Below, piece by piece: positions 56,181 to 64,000 of a DNA stretch of 64,000 bases (position 1 is the stretch's first letter; each line of letters opens with the position of its first letter). The translations under genes and the position numbers were made by a program. Under the pieces are notes generated by a model. The model had not been told where the DNA came from. It was given only the letters and a program-made list of their open reading frames with translations, and searched no databases. Location of the stretch: contig JANQMN010000004.1 in assembly GCA_028280065.1 (NCBI GenBank), forward strand, positions 62,001 through 126,000, in the 5' to 3' direction. Origin of the DNA: Hahella sp. GTDB lineage: Bacteria > Pseudomonadota > Gammaproteobacteria > Pseudomonadales > Oleiphilaceae.

Positions 56181-56740
56181 AATTTTCCGTCATCTATGAT
56201 GCTTGTGTTCTATATCCTGCGCCTCTTAGAGATACATTAATGCGCTTAGCGGTGACGGATTTATTCAATGCCAGGTGGACAGACGATATCCATGAGGAAT
56301 GGATTAGAGCCGTACTTAGGACAGGAAAACATAGCAAAGAGAATTTAGAGTATGTAAGAGCTTTGATGGATGAAAATGTCCGCGATGCAAAAGTCATTGG
56401 ATACGATTCACTTATCCCTACAATCGAACTTCCGGACCCTGATGACCGTCATGTTGTTGCCGCTGCAATAAGGTGTAACGCCGATGCAATCGTAACTTTT
56501 AACAGAAAGGACTTTCCTGCATCGGTATTAGATCAATATGCCATTGATATTATTCATCCAGACGACTTCATTTGCTACCAAATAGACCTAAATCCACCTA
56601 CCGTATGCGAAGCCATTAGGAAGCAAAGACAAGCCCTTAGGAATCCTCCTAAAAATGTAGACGAGTTTTTGATCACTCTACAGAAGCAGGGACTGCCTCA
56701 GACAGTCTCCATTTTAAAACAGTACGCAGAATTTATTTGA
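56177..56740 (+). CDS. PIN-domain toxin
   Basis: 187-residue PIN-domain ribonuclease of the type found with excisionase-like antitoxins. Acidic metal-binding residues are visible: Asp8 in IYDACVLYP, Glu in DIHEEWIRA, and the Asp cluster in ELPDPDDRHVVAAAI, followed by ADAIVTFNRKDFP. The length is larger than small VapC toxins because of a C-terminal helical extension of about 50 residues. The ATG overlap with the antitoxin supports a type II pair. The RNA target is unknown. Confidence 0.82.
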   Translation: MKFSVIYDACVLYPAPLRDTLMRLAVTDLFNARWTDDIHEEWIRAVLRTGKHSKENLEYVRALMDENVRDAKVIGYDSLIPTIELPDPDDRHVVAAAIRCNADAIVTFNRKDFPASVLDQYAIDIIHPDDFICYQIDLNPPTVCEAIRKQRQALRNPPKNVDEFLITLQKQGLPQTVSILKQYAEFI

Positions 56741-56883
56741 CATGTGGCTTTATCGAATAGTGGCTCAGCTACGCATTTAGTAAAAGTAACACGCCACCGC
56801 ACATTCGAAAAACGATCACCTTGGAAAATTACTTGCTGCTGTTCCAACTCGACATTTGGCGGGAAGAATCGAAACCCATAAAG

Positions 56884-56899
56884 CATTCCTTGAGGAATG
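56884..56899. terminator. candidate terminator between toxin and rbsR
   Basis: Perfect 6-bp stem CATTCC/GGAATG with a 4-base loop, 4 bases after the rbsR stop (minus). On the minus strand CTTTAT follows; on the plus strand TTGTTC follows. The T-tracts are short. Confidence 0.35.
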
Positions 56900-56903
56900 T
56901 TGT

Positions 56904-57938
56904 TCAGTAGTCGTTTCGCTTTAGAATACCTGTCGAGCTACGTTCCACCAGGGTCGGCTCCAGCATCAGGATTTTTCCCTTATCCCGCGGGTGATCCAGT
57001 CTCTCCAGCAAGGTGCAGACAGCCAGACGGGCAAGTTCAGAGAACGGCTGCATAATGGTCGTTAACGGGGGATTGAAAAACGCCGATATGGATATATTGT
57101 CATAGCCGACAACAGAGATCTCGTCGGGGATGCGGAATCCCAACTCGCCAGCGGCACTCAAGGCGCCCATGGCCATCATATCGTTTGCAATAAAACATGC
57201 CGTAGGTCTGTCATTGCCGGCGAGCAATTGCATCATGGCCATATGTCCGCCTTCGCATCCGAAATCGGACTCAATGATCCAGTCCGGTCGGACCTCTCTA
57301 TCGGCATTGGCCATGGCTTTTCGGAATCCGGCCTGACGTTGTTTGGCTTGAAGAATGTTGAGCGGTCCGCTGATATGGGCAATTCTCTCGTGGCCAAGTT
57401 TAATCAGGTGGTTGGTAGCCAGAATCCCGCCTTCAAGAGAGTTGTCTTGAATTTTATCGATGCCGCTTACTGACGGTCCCCAGTCCATAACGACGAAGGG
57501 CAGTTTTTTTTGATCTGCAATGGTCGAAAACAGTTCTTCATCAAATGTCGAACACATGATAATGACGCCGTCGGCTCTCTTGCGGGCAAGCATGTGCAGG
57601 TAGGAGTGAGTCTTTTCCACATCCCCCTCCGTATTGCACAAAATAAGATTATATCCCTGTTGATAACTGTACTTCTCCACTTCCTTGACTATTTCCGCAT
57701 AAAACGGATAAAGCGTGGAGGTAACTACCATACCCAGCGTCTTGGTAGCCTTAACCTTCAGGCTCCTGGCAACGGCGCTAGGTTGGTAATTGAGTTCCTT
57801 GGCTGCCTTTAACACCTTCTCTTTGGTAGCATCGGCAACAAAGCGTGTCTCGTTCAGAACATGCGATACGGTTGTTTTTGAGACACCGGCAAGTCCTGCA
57901 ACATCATTGATAGTGGCTGAAATTTTGCTATCTCCCAT
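56904..57938 (-). CDS. rbsR: LacI family ribose operon repressor RbsR
   Basis: 344-residue LacI-type repressor. The N-terminal HTH is ATINDVAGLAGVSKTTVSHVLN with the hinge helix YQPSAVARSLK; the periplasmic-binding-like effector domain follows (GMVVTSTLYPFYAEIVKEVE...). The last gene of rbsDACBKR, 28 bases after rbsK. The gene order equals E. coli, so ribose is the likely inducer. Its operator is probably the palindrome at 62860-62879 ahead of rbsD. Confidence 0.92.
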   Translation of the reverse strand: MGDSKISATINDVAGLAGVSKTTVSHVLNETRFVADATKEKVLKAAKELNYQPSAVARSLKVKATKTLGMVVTSTLYPFYAEIVKEVEKYSYQQGYNLILCNTEGDVEKTHSYLHMLARKRADGVIIMCSTFDEELFSTIADQKKLPFVVMDWGPSVSGIDKIQDNSLEGGILATNHLIKLGHERIAHISGPLNILQAKQRQAGFRKAMANADREVRPDWIIESDFGCEGGHMAMMQLLAGNDRPTACFIANDMMAMGALSAAGELGFRIPDEISVVGYDNISISAFFNPPLTTIMQPFSELARLAVCTLLERLDHPRDKGKILMLEPTLVERSSTGILKRNDY

Positions 57939-57966
57939 TTAAGCTAAATGATACAGAGGGCAATAA

Positions 57967-58881
57967 TCACTGAAGAAGATCCATGACATCCGCCAACCTT
58001 GGGGCAGAGGTCGACGCACCTCGCTTGGTTGTCGACAAAGCACCGCAAGCCGCAGCAAATTGCACAGCTTTATCAGGAGAATAGCCATTTTCGAGAGCAT
58101 AGGCCAAACCGCCATTGAAGCAATCGCCTGCAGCGACTGAATCTATGCTATTGACCTTGAATGCCGGTATGAAGCCTTCACATTCCGCATTTTGGTAGTA
58201 GACCCCAGCGGCACCCAGCTTGATTACGGCCATCGCAACACCTTGGCGTCGAAGCTGCGCAGCCGCTTCTGACGCCTGTGCGGGGTTCGTTGGCCGAATG
58301 CCGGTCAACAGCTCAGTTTCTGATTCATTAGGCGTAATAATATCAATTCGCGACAGAACATCAGCAGGGAGACCAGCCGCTGGTGCAGGCGCCGGATCGA
58401 AAATAACACGCCCACCCTGACTGCGTACGATATCGGCAGCCTGCAAACCTATCTCCAATGGAATTTCCAACTGCAACATGAGAATGCCGGCATTTTCAAA
58501 AAGCTCCTTAGCGCGAACAACATCTGCATTATTGATTGCCATATTTGCCCCGCCGATGACGGTAATGCAATTCTCGGCCTGCTTGTTGACACTGATTACG
58601 GCAATCCCTGTACCCGATTCCGGATCAACTAATACATTCCCGGTATCCAGTCCGGACTCCTTGAGTTTCGCGCGTGCAGTATCGCCAAAACTGTCCCGCC
58701 CAACACGTCCGACAAGGCTTGTTTGTCCACCTAGCCGTGCAACGGCTACCGCTTGATTACACCCCTTCCCACCAAGATCGATGGAATAGTGATCTCCGAG
58801 AACGGTTTCTCCCGGCTTGGGTAACCTTGCACCATAAGTCGTGAGATCGATGTTAATACTGCCGAATACGACGATGGACAT
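57967..58881 (-). CDS. rbsK: ribokinase
   Basis: PfkB-family sugar kinase of 304 residues that makes ribose-5-phosphate from ribose and ATP. N-terminal INIDLTTYGARLPKPGETVLG and GGKGCNQAVAVARLGG form the substrate site; ITPNESETELLTG is the PfkB interior motif. AAGDCFNGGLAYALENG holds the catalytic Asp and the anion hole; its Cys stands where Thr or Ser is more usual. An AGAGGAG site precedes the ATG. It lies between rbsB (132-base gap) and rbsR. Confidence 0.95.
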   Translation of the reverse strand: MSIVVFGSINIDLTTYGARLPKPGETVLGDHYSIDLGGKGCNQAVAVARLGGQTSLVGRVGRDSFGDTARAKLKESGLDTGNVLVDPESGTGIAVISVNKQAENCITVIGGANMAINNADVVRAKELFENAGILMLQLEIPLEIGLQAADIVRSQGGRVIFDPAPAPAAGLPADVLSRIDIITPNESETELLTGIRPTNPAQASEAAAQLRRQGVAMAVIKLGAAGVYYQNAECEGFIPAFKVNSIDSVAAGDCFNGGLAYALENGYSPDKAVQFAAACGALSTTKRGASTSAPRLADVMDLLQ

Positions 58882-59014
58882 TAGGAAATACTCCTCTACT
58901 TTGAACCTCGGAATCGGATGGCTATGTCAAACCTGATTACCCAACCATTTGCATTTGGAGGAAAACGCGAAACACGCCTATTGCTCATTCGTATTCCGCG
59001 TTTCTTCTTGAGAA

Positions 59015-59893
59015 CTATTTGGAAATAATTCGTAAAGCTACTGGTGTGTATTCGGAAACACTTTGGCCTTTAAGGATTTTGTCGGCGGTTTCGACGCCGG
59101 TGGAGCCGATTTTTGCTGCTTGTTGGGCAACAGTCGCCAGCATTGATCCTTCATTAACAGCGTCTACTGCATCATCGGTTCCATCAAACCCCACCACAAC
59201 AATGTTGCGTTTGGCTGCTTGGATCGCTTTGATTGCACCCAGCGCCATTTCATCGTTGTGGGCAAAAACCGCATCGATTTCAGGTTGTGCCTGGAGAATA
59301 TTTTCCATGACATTCAAGCCTTTGGTGCGATCAAAATCGGCGGTTTGACTGGCCACGACTTTTATTCCGGAAACAGCGTTAATAGCCTTGTTGAAGCCTT
59401 CGCCTCGATCTCGTGCAGCAGAAGTACCGGGTACACCTTGCAGCTCAACCACTTTGCCTTTGCCGCCGAGGGTATCGGCAATTAGTTTACCGGCCATTTC
59501 GCCGCCCTGAACGTTGTCCGAAGCTATGTGAGAAATGACTTTGCCACTCTTGGCGCCGCGATCGAGGGTTACAACCGGGACTTTCTTGCGGTTTGCAGCT
59601 CGTATGGCACTTCTAACGGCATCTGAATCCGTGGGGTTAATCATCATCAGTGCGATTTTTTTGTTTAATACGTCTTCGACATTGGCCAACTCCTTTGCAG
59701 GATCATTCTGACTATCCAAAACCAGGAGCTTATAACCAAGCTCATCCGCTTTTGCCTGCGCACCATCCTTAAGCGTCACAAAAAATGGGTTGTTAAGCGT
59801 CGAGACGATCAGCGCAAGGGTCTCTGCAATAGCCGTTGAAGCCGAACCGAGAAGCACCATAGTGGCAATGAAGGTTCCGAGAATTTTTTTCAT
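59015..59893 (-). CDS. rbsB: ribose ABC transporter substrate-binding protein
   Basis: 292-residue periplasmic ribose-binding protein. Signal peptide [23 protein letters not shown], then the RbsB start [23 protein letters not shown]. Family binding segments are visible: [47 protein letters not shown] and [19 protein letters not shown] ribosome-binding site is present. rbsC lies 36 bases upstream. The gap to rbsK contains an imperfect stem (GAAACGCG/CGTGTTTC) that could attenuate the downstream genes; this is tentative. Confidence 0.96.
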   Translation of the reverse strand: MKKILGTFIATMVLLGSASTAIAETLALIVSTLNNPFFVTLKDGAQAKADELGYKLLVLDSQNDPAKELANVEDVLNKKIALMMINPTDSDAVRSAIRAANRKKVPVVTLDRGAKSGKVISHIASDNVQGGEMAGKLIADTLGGKGKVVELQGVPGTSAARDRGEGFNKAINAVSGIKVVASQTADFDRTKGLNVMENILQAQPEIDAVFAHNDEMALGAIKAIQAAKRNIVVVGFDGTDDAVDAVNEGSMLATVAQQAAKIGSTGVETADKILKGQSVSEYTPVALRIISK

Positions 59894-59929
59894 GTTATTA
59901 CTCCGAATTACTGATTGTGACTTAGCGAT

Positions 59930-60865
59930 TTATTTACCGCGGCGATCGATGACGACCGCTAGCAGAATGACACCGCCTTTAGCGATCATTTGGTAATAGG
60001 ACGACACATCCATGATGTTCAGCGCATTATTCAGGACACCGATAATTAACGCGCCGATTAGGGTGCCGGTGATACGGCCGCGGCCTCCCATGAGGCTTGT
60101 TCCACCGAGCACGACAGCAGCGATGGCATCAAGTTCATAGGCCAATCCGGCCGTGGGTTGGGCGGATTCAAGACGGGCAGTCAGGATGATTCCGGCTAAG
60201 GCGGAAAGAGCACCACTGATGGCAAATACGGTAATCTTGACTGCGGATACATTGATACCGGCTAACTTGGCAACCTGTTCGTTACCGCCAATGGCATAGA
60301 CATAACGTCCAATGCGGGTGTAATTCAAAACATACCAACAGAGCGCAAACACCACAAAGGCGATGATGACCGGGATGGGAATTCCGGCGACATAGCCGCC
60401 ACCGATCTCGTAGAAAGCATTGGCGACTTCATAGTCTCCCGTAGAGATGGGCCGACCCTCGGTATAGACCAGCGTAGCGCCGCGAATCATTGTCATTCCG
60501 ACCAGGGTGGCAATAAATGGCTGCACACCAAAGAAACTGACAATTGAGCCGCTGGTAGCGCCCAGCAGAGCGCCTATGGACAATGTGGCAAACAGGGCTA
60601 CCAATAAAGGCACGTCTGCCCCAATCATGCTTGCACATACCGCGCCGGCAAACGCAAGAATAGAACCCACCGATAAATCAATGCCGGCGGTTAGAATGAC
60701 GAAGGTCATGCCCATAGCGATGACGGCGTTTATCGAAGTCTGACGTAGAATGTTCAAAAGATTATCGACACTGAGAAAGCTCGGGCTGGCGATTGAAACC
60801 AACAGCATCAGAATAACTAGCCCGATTAAGGATATATTTTCACTGGCAAATTCTTTGATTTTCAT
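59930..60865 (-). CDS. rbsC: ribose ABC transporter permease
   Basis: 311-residue inner-membrane permease, with 8-10 helices. The RbsC signatures are present: AGIDLSVGSILAFAGAV, TLVGMTMIRGATLVYTEGRPIS, RIGRYVYAIGGNEQVAKLAGI (the EAA-like cytoplasmic loop) and AAVVLGGTSLMGGRGRI. I start at the ATG at 60865 (MKIKEFASENISL); the frame extends 13 codons into the rbsA-rbsC gap. rbsA ends 20 bases upstream. Confidence 0.95.
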   Translation of the reverse strand: MKIKEFASENISLIGLVILMLLVSIASPSFLSVDNLLNILRQTSINAVIAMGMTFVILTAGIDLSVGSILAFAGAVCASMIGADVPLLVALFATLSIGALLGATSGSIVSFFGVQPFIATLVGMTMIRGATLVYTEGRPISTGDYEVANAFYEIGGGYVAGIPIPVIIAFVVFALCWYVLNYTRIGRYVYAIGGNEQVAKLAGINVSAVKITVFAISGALSALAGIILTARLESAQPTAGLAYELDAIAAVVLGGTSLMGGRGRITGTLIGALIIGVLNNALNIMDVSSYYQMIAKGGVILLAVVIDRRGK

Positions 60866-60885
60866 CTGGGTAGTTCTCTCGTTAA

Positions 60886-62370
60886 TCAAGCAACTGTACA
60901 GCAACGCATAATGCTTTCTTGATCGGCGTCATTGTGTTCGAATGCTCCCGTCAGGCGGCCATGGGACATCACCAGGATGCGGTCGGAAATTCCTAAAAGC
61001 TCAGGCATATCCGACGACATCAAAAGGATGCATAGTCCTTGGGTTTTAAGGTCATTAATCAGATTGTAGATTTCGCGTTTTGCGCCGACATCCACGCCCC
61101 GTGTAGGCTCGTCGAGAATCAGAATCCGAGGCTTCGGCACCAGCGATTTGGCTATGGAAACTTTCTGCTGATTGCCACCCGATAGCTGCGACACGACGGC
61201 ATCAATGCCATGGGTTTTAATGGAGAATGCGTTGATATATTCCGTGATGGCAACCCGCTCAGCCTTTTTGTCCAAGTGCCCTAAGGGACTTGAAAACTGG
61301 AAGAGACCAGTCAGCGACATATTGCTGCGAAGCCCTTGGCTCTGAATCAGGCCCTCAAGTTTACGGTCTTCCGTTACATAGCCTATACCAGCCCGAACGC
61401 CATCTATGGGCGACCGTATTTGCGCAGCCTGGCCATCAATTTCGACGGTGCCCGAAGTCGGCCGATTGGCACCATATATAGCTTTTGCCAACTCGGTTCG
61501 GCCTGCTCCTACGAGTCCGGCAAACCCGACTACTTCACCGGCATTGGCCGCGAATGACACGCCTTTTACGCCTTTGGCTTCAAGTTGGCTCACCTGTAAC
61601 CGGACCGGAGCTGATTTTGCGGTGACGTAAGGGTATTGCTCGGACAACTCGCGGCCAACCATGTGCCTTATCAAACCATCCTGATCAATTTCCGACACAG
61701 GACACTGATGGACCATCTCACCATCACGCAGGATCGCGACATCATCGCAGAGTTGAAATATTTCACCGAGCCGATGGGAAATGAAGATCAATCCTTTTCC
61801 CTGACTTCTCAGCTGATCCACCACATCGAAAAGGATTTTAGTTTCCACATCTGTTAACGCATCCGTCGGTTCATCCATAATGATGACTTCGGCATTCATG
61901 GACAGAGCTCTGGCTATTTCGACCATTTGCTGCTGAGCGATACTGAGGTTGGCGATGACTTCGCGGGGATCGATATCCTGTTTTAGTTGCTTAAGCCAAA
62001 ACCGTGACTGCTCGTCAATCTCGGACCACTTAATCCGACCCGCACGGTTAACCAGTTCGCGTCCCAAAAAGATATTCTCGCCAACGGTTAAAGCAGGGAG
62101 CAGATTGAGTTCTTGGTGAATCATAGCGATCCCCGCATCCATCGATTGGCGTGCGTTGTGAAACTGCACTTCCTTGCCTTGAAACTTCATGGTGCCGGAA
62201 TCGCGATGGTAGATACCGGTGATAATTTTCATCAACGTTGACTTTCCAGCGCCGTTTTCACCTGCCAATGCAACGACATGCCCTGCTTCAACAGTCAGAT
62301 CCACACCTTGGAGCACACGCACATTGGAAAAAGCCTTACTTACGTGCCGGAGTTCTAGCAACATAGCCAT
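60886..62370 (-). CDS. rbsA: ribose ABC transporter ATP-binding protein
   Basis: 494 residues with two ABC domains, as usual for sugar importers of the CUT2 class. Domain 1 has Walker A GENGAGKST, signature LSIAQQQMVEIARAL and Walker B VIIMDEPTDAL. Domain 2 has a degenerate Walker A GLVGAGRTE, signature LSGGNQQKVSIAKSL and Walker B LILDEPTRGVDVG. I start at the ATG at 62370 (MAMLLEL); a second ATG follows two codons later and the open frame from 62466 overlaps rbsD. 20 bases lie between rbsD and this start. Confidence 0.95.
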   Translation of the reverse strand: MAMLLELRHVSKAFSNVRVLQGVDLTVEAGHVVALAGENGAGKSTLMKIITGIYHRDSGTMKFQGKEVQFHNARQSMDAGIAMIHQELNLLPALTVGENIFLGRELVNRAGRIKWSEIDEQSRFWLKQLKQDIDPREVIANLSIAQQQMVEIARALSMNAEVIIMDEPTDALTDVETKILFDVVDQLRSQGKGLIFISHRLGEIFQLCDDVAILRDGEMVHQCPVSEIDQDGLIRHMVGRELSEQYPYVTAKSAPVRLQVSQLEAKGVKGVSFAANAGEVVGFAGLVGAGRTELAKAIYGANRPTSGTVEIDGQAAQIRSPIDGVRAGIGYVTEDRKLEGLIQSQGLRSNMSLTGLFQFSSPLGHLDKKAERVAITEYINAFSIKTHGIDAVVSQLSGGNQQKVSIAKSLVPKPRILILDEPTRGVDVGAKREIYNLINDLKTQGLCILLMSSDMPELLGISDRILVMSHGRLTGAFEHNDADQESIMRCCTVA

Positions 62371-62390
62371 AGTGTTTTCCAGATCGAATG

Positions 62391-62810
62391 TTAGAAAGGT
62401 ACGCCGGAATAAAGAATGACGTTGGCATAAGGGGTGAACTCGCCGGTACGCACAACAGCTTTGCAATCTTTGGTCAACGCCTTGAACTCATTATGGGAAA
62501 CGGACTCGATACCGATCGAATTTCCCTGCTCACGTTCAAGCTGCTTAATAAAATCAATAACCTGTGCGTGGAAACCAGGCTGCTGAGTTTCAAGTTCACT
62601 GGCGATTACCGCACCCTCAACAAACACTTCCGAGCTGACGGCGGATAACGTATCTAAAAAGGAAGGAATACCTGCGCGTACGGCCAGATCAATGCGTTCT
62701 ACAGCGTTCGGAATAGGCAAGCCCGCATCCCCGACGCAAATGCTGTCTCCGTGCCCCAAGAGTGATATCACAGAGGAAATCTGGCTGTTAAGTAAAAGAG
62801 CTTTTTTCAT
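62391..62810 (-). CDS. rbsD: D-ribose pyranase
   Basis: 139-residue RbsD interconverts pyranose and furanose forms of ribose before phosphorylation. The catalytic His is in SLLGHGDSICVGDAGLPIP. The C-terminal part holds GEFTPYANVILYSGVPF, the sugar-contacting tail of the family. I start at the ATG at 62810 (MKKALLLN); the frame upstream would overlap the promoter. First gene of the operon. The AGGAG box lies inside a short perfect inverted repeat, GTCAGG/CCTGAC (62812-62825). Confidence 0.93.
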   Translation of the reverse strand: MKKALLLNSQISSVISLLGHGDSICVGDAGLPIPNAVERIDLAVRAGIPSFLDTLSAVSSEVFVEGAVIASELETQQPGFHAQVIDFIKQLEREQGNSIGIESVSHNEFKALTKDCKAVVRTGEFTPYANVILYSGVPF

Positions 62811-62844
62811 TGTCAGGCTCCTGACCGGAAGATCAATGGAGAGG

Positions 62845-62891
62845 ACTATAGCAAAAAGCAACCGATTGCGCAATCGGTTGCGCAATCGGTT
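62845..62891 (-). promoter_or_regulatory. rbs promoter with overlapping palindromic operator
   Basis: Read on the minus strand: -35 TTGCGC (62873-62868), a 17-base spacer, -10 TATAGT (62850-62845). A perfect 20-bp palindrome AACCGATTGCGCAATCGGTT (62860-62879) covers the -35 box, and its right 12 bases GCGCAATCGGTT are repeated directly at 62880-62891. The central CG and symmetry are typical for LacI-family operators, so RbsR is the expected binder; occupancy would block the -35 box. Confidence 0.8.
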
Positions 62892-63035
62892 TCTAAAAGT
62901 TTTATCGGGGTATTTTTGTTGGAATTTTGGCCTAACGGGAATCCAAGAACGGTTTGCCTTGATTCGGCTCCGGCTTGTCCTGCGCCGAGTGCATATAAGA
63001 GTTATCCTTGTCAGGATCTTCTACGATATAAAGAT

Positions 63036-64000
63036 CTACAATAGGCCTTCATTAGTGAGTGTTTCTATTCTGATTTGATCGATACGACCTGATAACTTCA
63101 TTCTCTGAAGTTCCAATGTTATACGATCGGCAAGTTCAGATTTCGACCTGTTAAGATAATGATATAGGGGTTGCTTAATTAGCAGGGGGGATAATTCCTT
63201 TACCGAAGACAAACCCTGTTTCCGAATAAGAGAATCTAGTTTATACGTATTGCCGATAATAATATCGAGCCTATCCCAAAGAAGCATTTCAAGCAATTGA
63301 GATTCAGAGTTAACCAACACGCGCCGCAAATCCTTGGTATAGGATTCCGCGATAATAATTCCACGCCTTAGACCTATCGAATAAGGTTTCAGGCTTTGCC
63401 AACTCTCTATCCGTAAATCGTGATTCTTGGAGTAGGCGGCAATTTCTATTTCAAGTAATGGAACCGGTATCCGCAGCAAATTAGGGTAGTCTTTACCGAT
63501 GCCTTTGATTCTTTGAGTTTCACCATCAAATTTACCTAAGTCCGACTCCAATATGGATCTTTTGGCCGGCATAGTATGAAAATTCGTTTCGATACCAAGA
63601 AAATCATAGGCTTCTTTGAGAATCGATGCCGAGATCTTGTGGTTTATCGAACCTGCAATACCTCCCAGTTCCAGTTTGCCTTTGACTTTCTTGACCAATC
63701 CATATCGCTGTTTCGAAAATGAATTTTTTGCTACAGCCTCAATTTCTCCTGACTTATAGAGCTGATATAAAACGTTATCTAGCTGTTTTCGAAACTGTTG
63801 CTGAAATGGATAATTACCACTTTCTATCGCAGCTTCAGAATAACCGATAAAAACCGGATCCAGGCCGGTAACCGTTCCCTTAACCAATGCAGGGCGTGTG
63901 TCGGAAACGACATATCGGCCATATTCCTGAAGTTTTGCATAAAGCAGGTTAAAAGATCGCTCTTCGGCCAGCATGCAGTCCGCACGGTTTTGGCCTAGCA
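63036..64000 (-). CDS. tandem solute-binding-domain protein (3' part; start beyond window)
   Basis: The frame is open to the window edge, so the 5' end is missing; the ATG at 63974 is internal (codons further upstream read LGQNRADC). The visible 321 residues hold the end of one type 3 solute-binding-like domain (about 1-100, with FRKQLDNVLYQLYKSGEIEAV). A second, more complete domain follows (from ELGGIAGSINHKISASILKEAYDFLG to LADRITLELQRMKLSG). The ligand is unknown. No transporter genes are seen. The base composition is lower in GC than its neighbours. It is 144 bases beyond the rbs operator, on the same strand, and probably unrelated to ribose. Confidence 0.6.
   Translation of the reverse strand, partial: LGQNRADCMLAEERSFNLLYAKLQEYGRYVVSDTRPALVKGTVTGLDPVFIGYSEAAIESGNYPFQQQFRKQLDNVLYQLYKSGEIEAVAKNSFSKQRYGLVKKVKGKLELGGIAGSINHKISASILKEAYDFLGIETNFHTMPAKRSILESDLGKFDGETQRIKGIGKDYPNLLRIPVPLLEIEIAAYSKNHDLRIESWQSLKPYSIGLRRGIIIAESYTKDLRRVLVNSESQLLEMLLWDRLDIIIGNTYKLDSLIRKQGLSSVKELSPLLIKQPLYHYLNRSKSELADRITLELQRMKLSGRIDQIRIETLTNEGLL

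Noticed and set aside
56698-56886. Minus-strand frame of 62 codons between the toxin and rbsR
   Set aside because: Protein-like composition, but it overlaps the toxin 3' end, has no ribosome-binding site and no recognised family; it could be a remnant, so it is not listed as a gene.
1-64000. tRNA, rRNA, CRISPR arrays, insertion sequences, prophage or integrase genes
   Set aside because: The intergenic stretches were read for these and none was recognised; small RNAs cannot be excluded without covariance-model searches.

Overview
The window looks like one contiguous stretch of a gammaproteobacterial chromosome of moderate GC (mid-50s % by eye). The evidence for this is the lptD-surA-pdxA-rsmA block, rpe-gph-trpEGDC, crp divergent from a yhfA-type osmC gene, an E. 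coli-type speD proenzyme, a PanP-type aspartate decarboxylase and an rbsDACBKR operon. No rRNA, tRNA, CRISPR array, transposase or prophage gene was recognised. Three complete multisubunit (Mrp-type) cation/proton antiporter operons next to an NhaR-type regulator point to a salt- or alkali-stressed lifestyle. A phosphoribulokinase beside a Ycf46-like AAA ATPase makes CO2 fixation possible but does not prove it. The genus cannot be named from this sequence.

Layout. 1-5.0 kb (minus): outer-membrane biogenesis and cofactor/rRNA genes (rsmA partial, pdxA, surA, lptD). 5.3-8.3 kb (plus): patatin phospholipase, then the cell-wall sugar salvage pair amgK-murU. 8.3-9.6 kb: a DUF3530 exported protein and a 24-bp-period degenerate repeat. 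9.7-15.4 kb (plus): rpe-gph and the trpEGDC group, closed by a bidirectional terminator. 15.4-21.8 kb: crp, osmC/yhfA, speD, a duplicated-domain lipoprotein, prk, a Ycf46-like ATPase and a DUF3592 membrane protein. 22-26.3 kb: a SutA-like small protein and a 1240-residue PilZ/DUF1631/GGDEF/EAL protein. 26.5-32.8 kb: TetR, DsbA-like, DUF503, panP, nhaR, a small hypothetical and a tandem universal stress protein.

33.2-54.5 kb is the centre of interest: 21 antiporter subunit genes in three operons. Operon 1 (33164-40380, plus) follows the gene order of the membrane arm of archaeal Mbh hydrogenases (E-F-G-MbhD-MbhE/B-C-D) and ends in a 1072-residue protein with two fused antiporter domains. The second of these domains has lost the conserved membrane glutamate. 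Operon 2 (40383-46370, minus) is a six-gene type with fused MrpA-MrpB, preceded by two pirin genes. Operon 3 (48821-54506, plus) is a canonical seven-gene mrpABCDEFG set. All would exchange Na+ or K+ for H+ across the inner membrane.

54.7-64 kb: a periplasmic solute-binding-type protein, a lower-GC HTH/PIN toxin-antitoxin pair, a complete ribose operon rbsDACBKR (minus) with a palindromic operator overlapping its -35 box, and the 3' part of a tandem solute-binding-domain protein that runs off the window.
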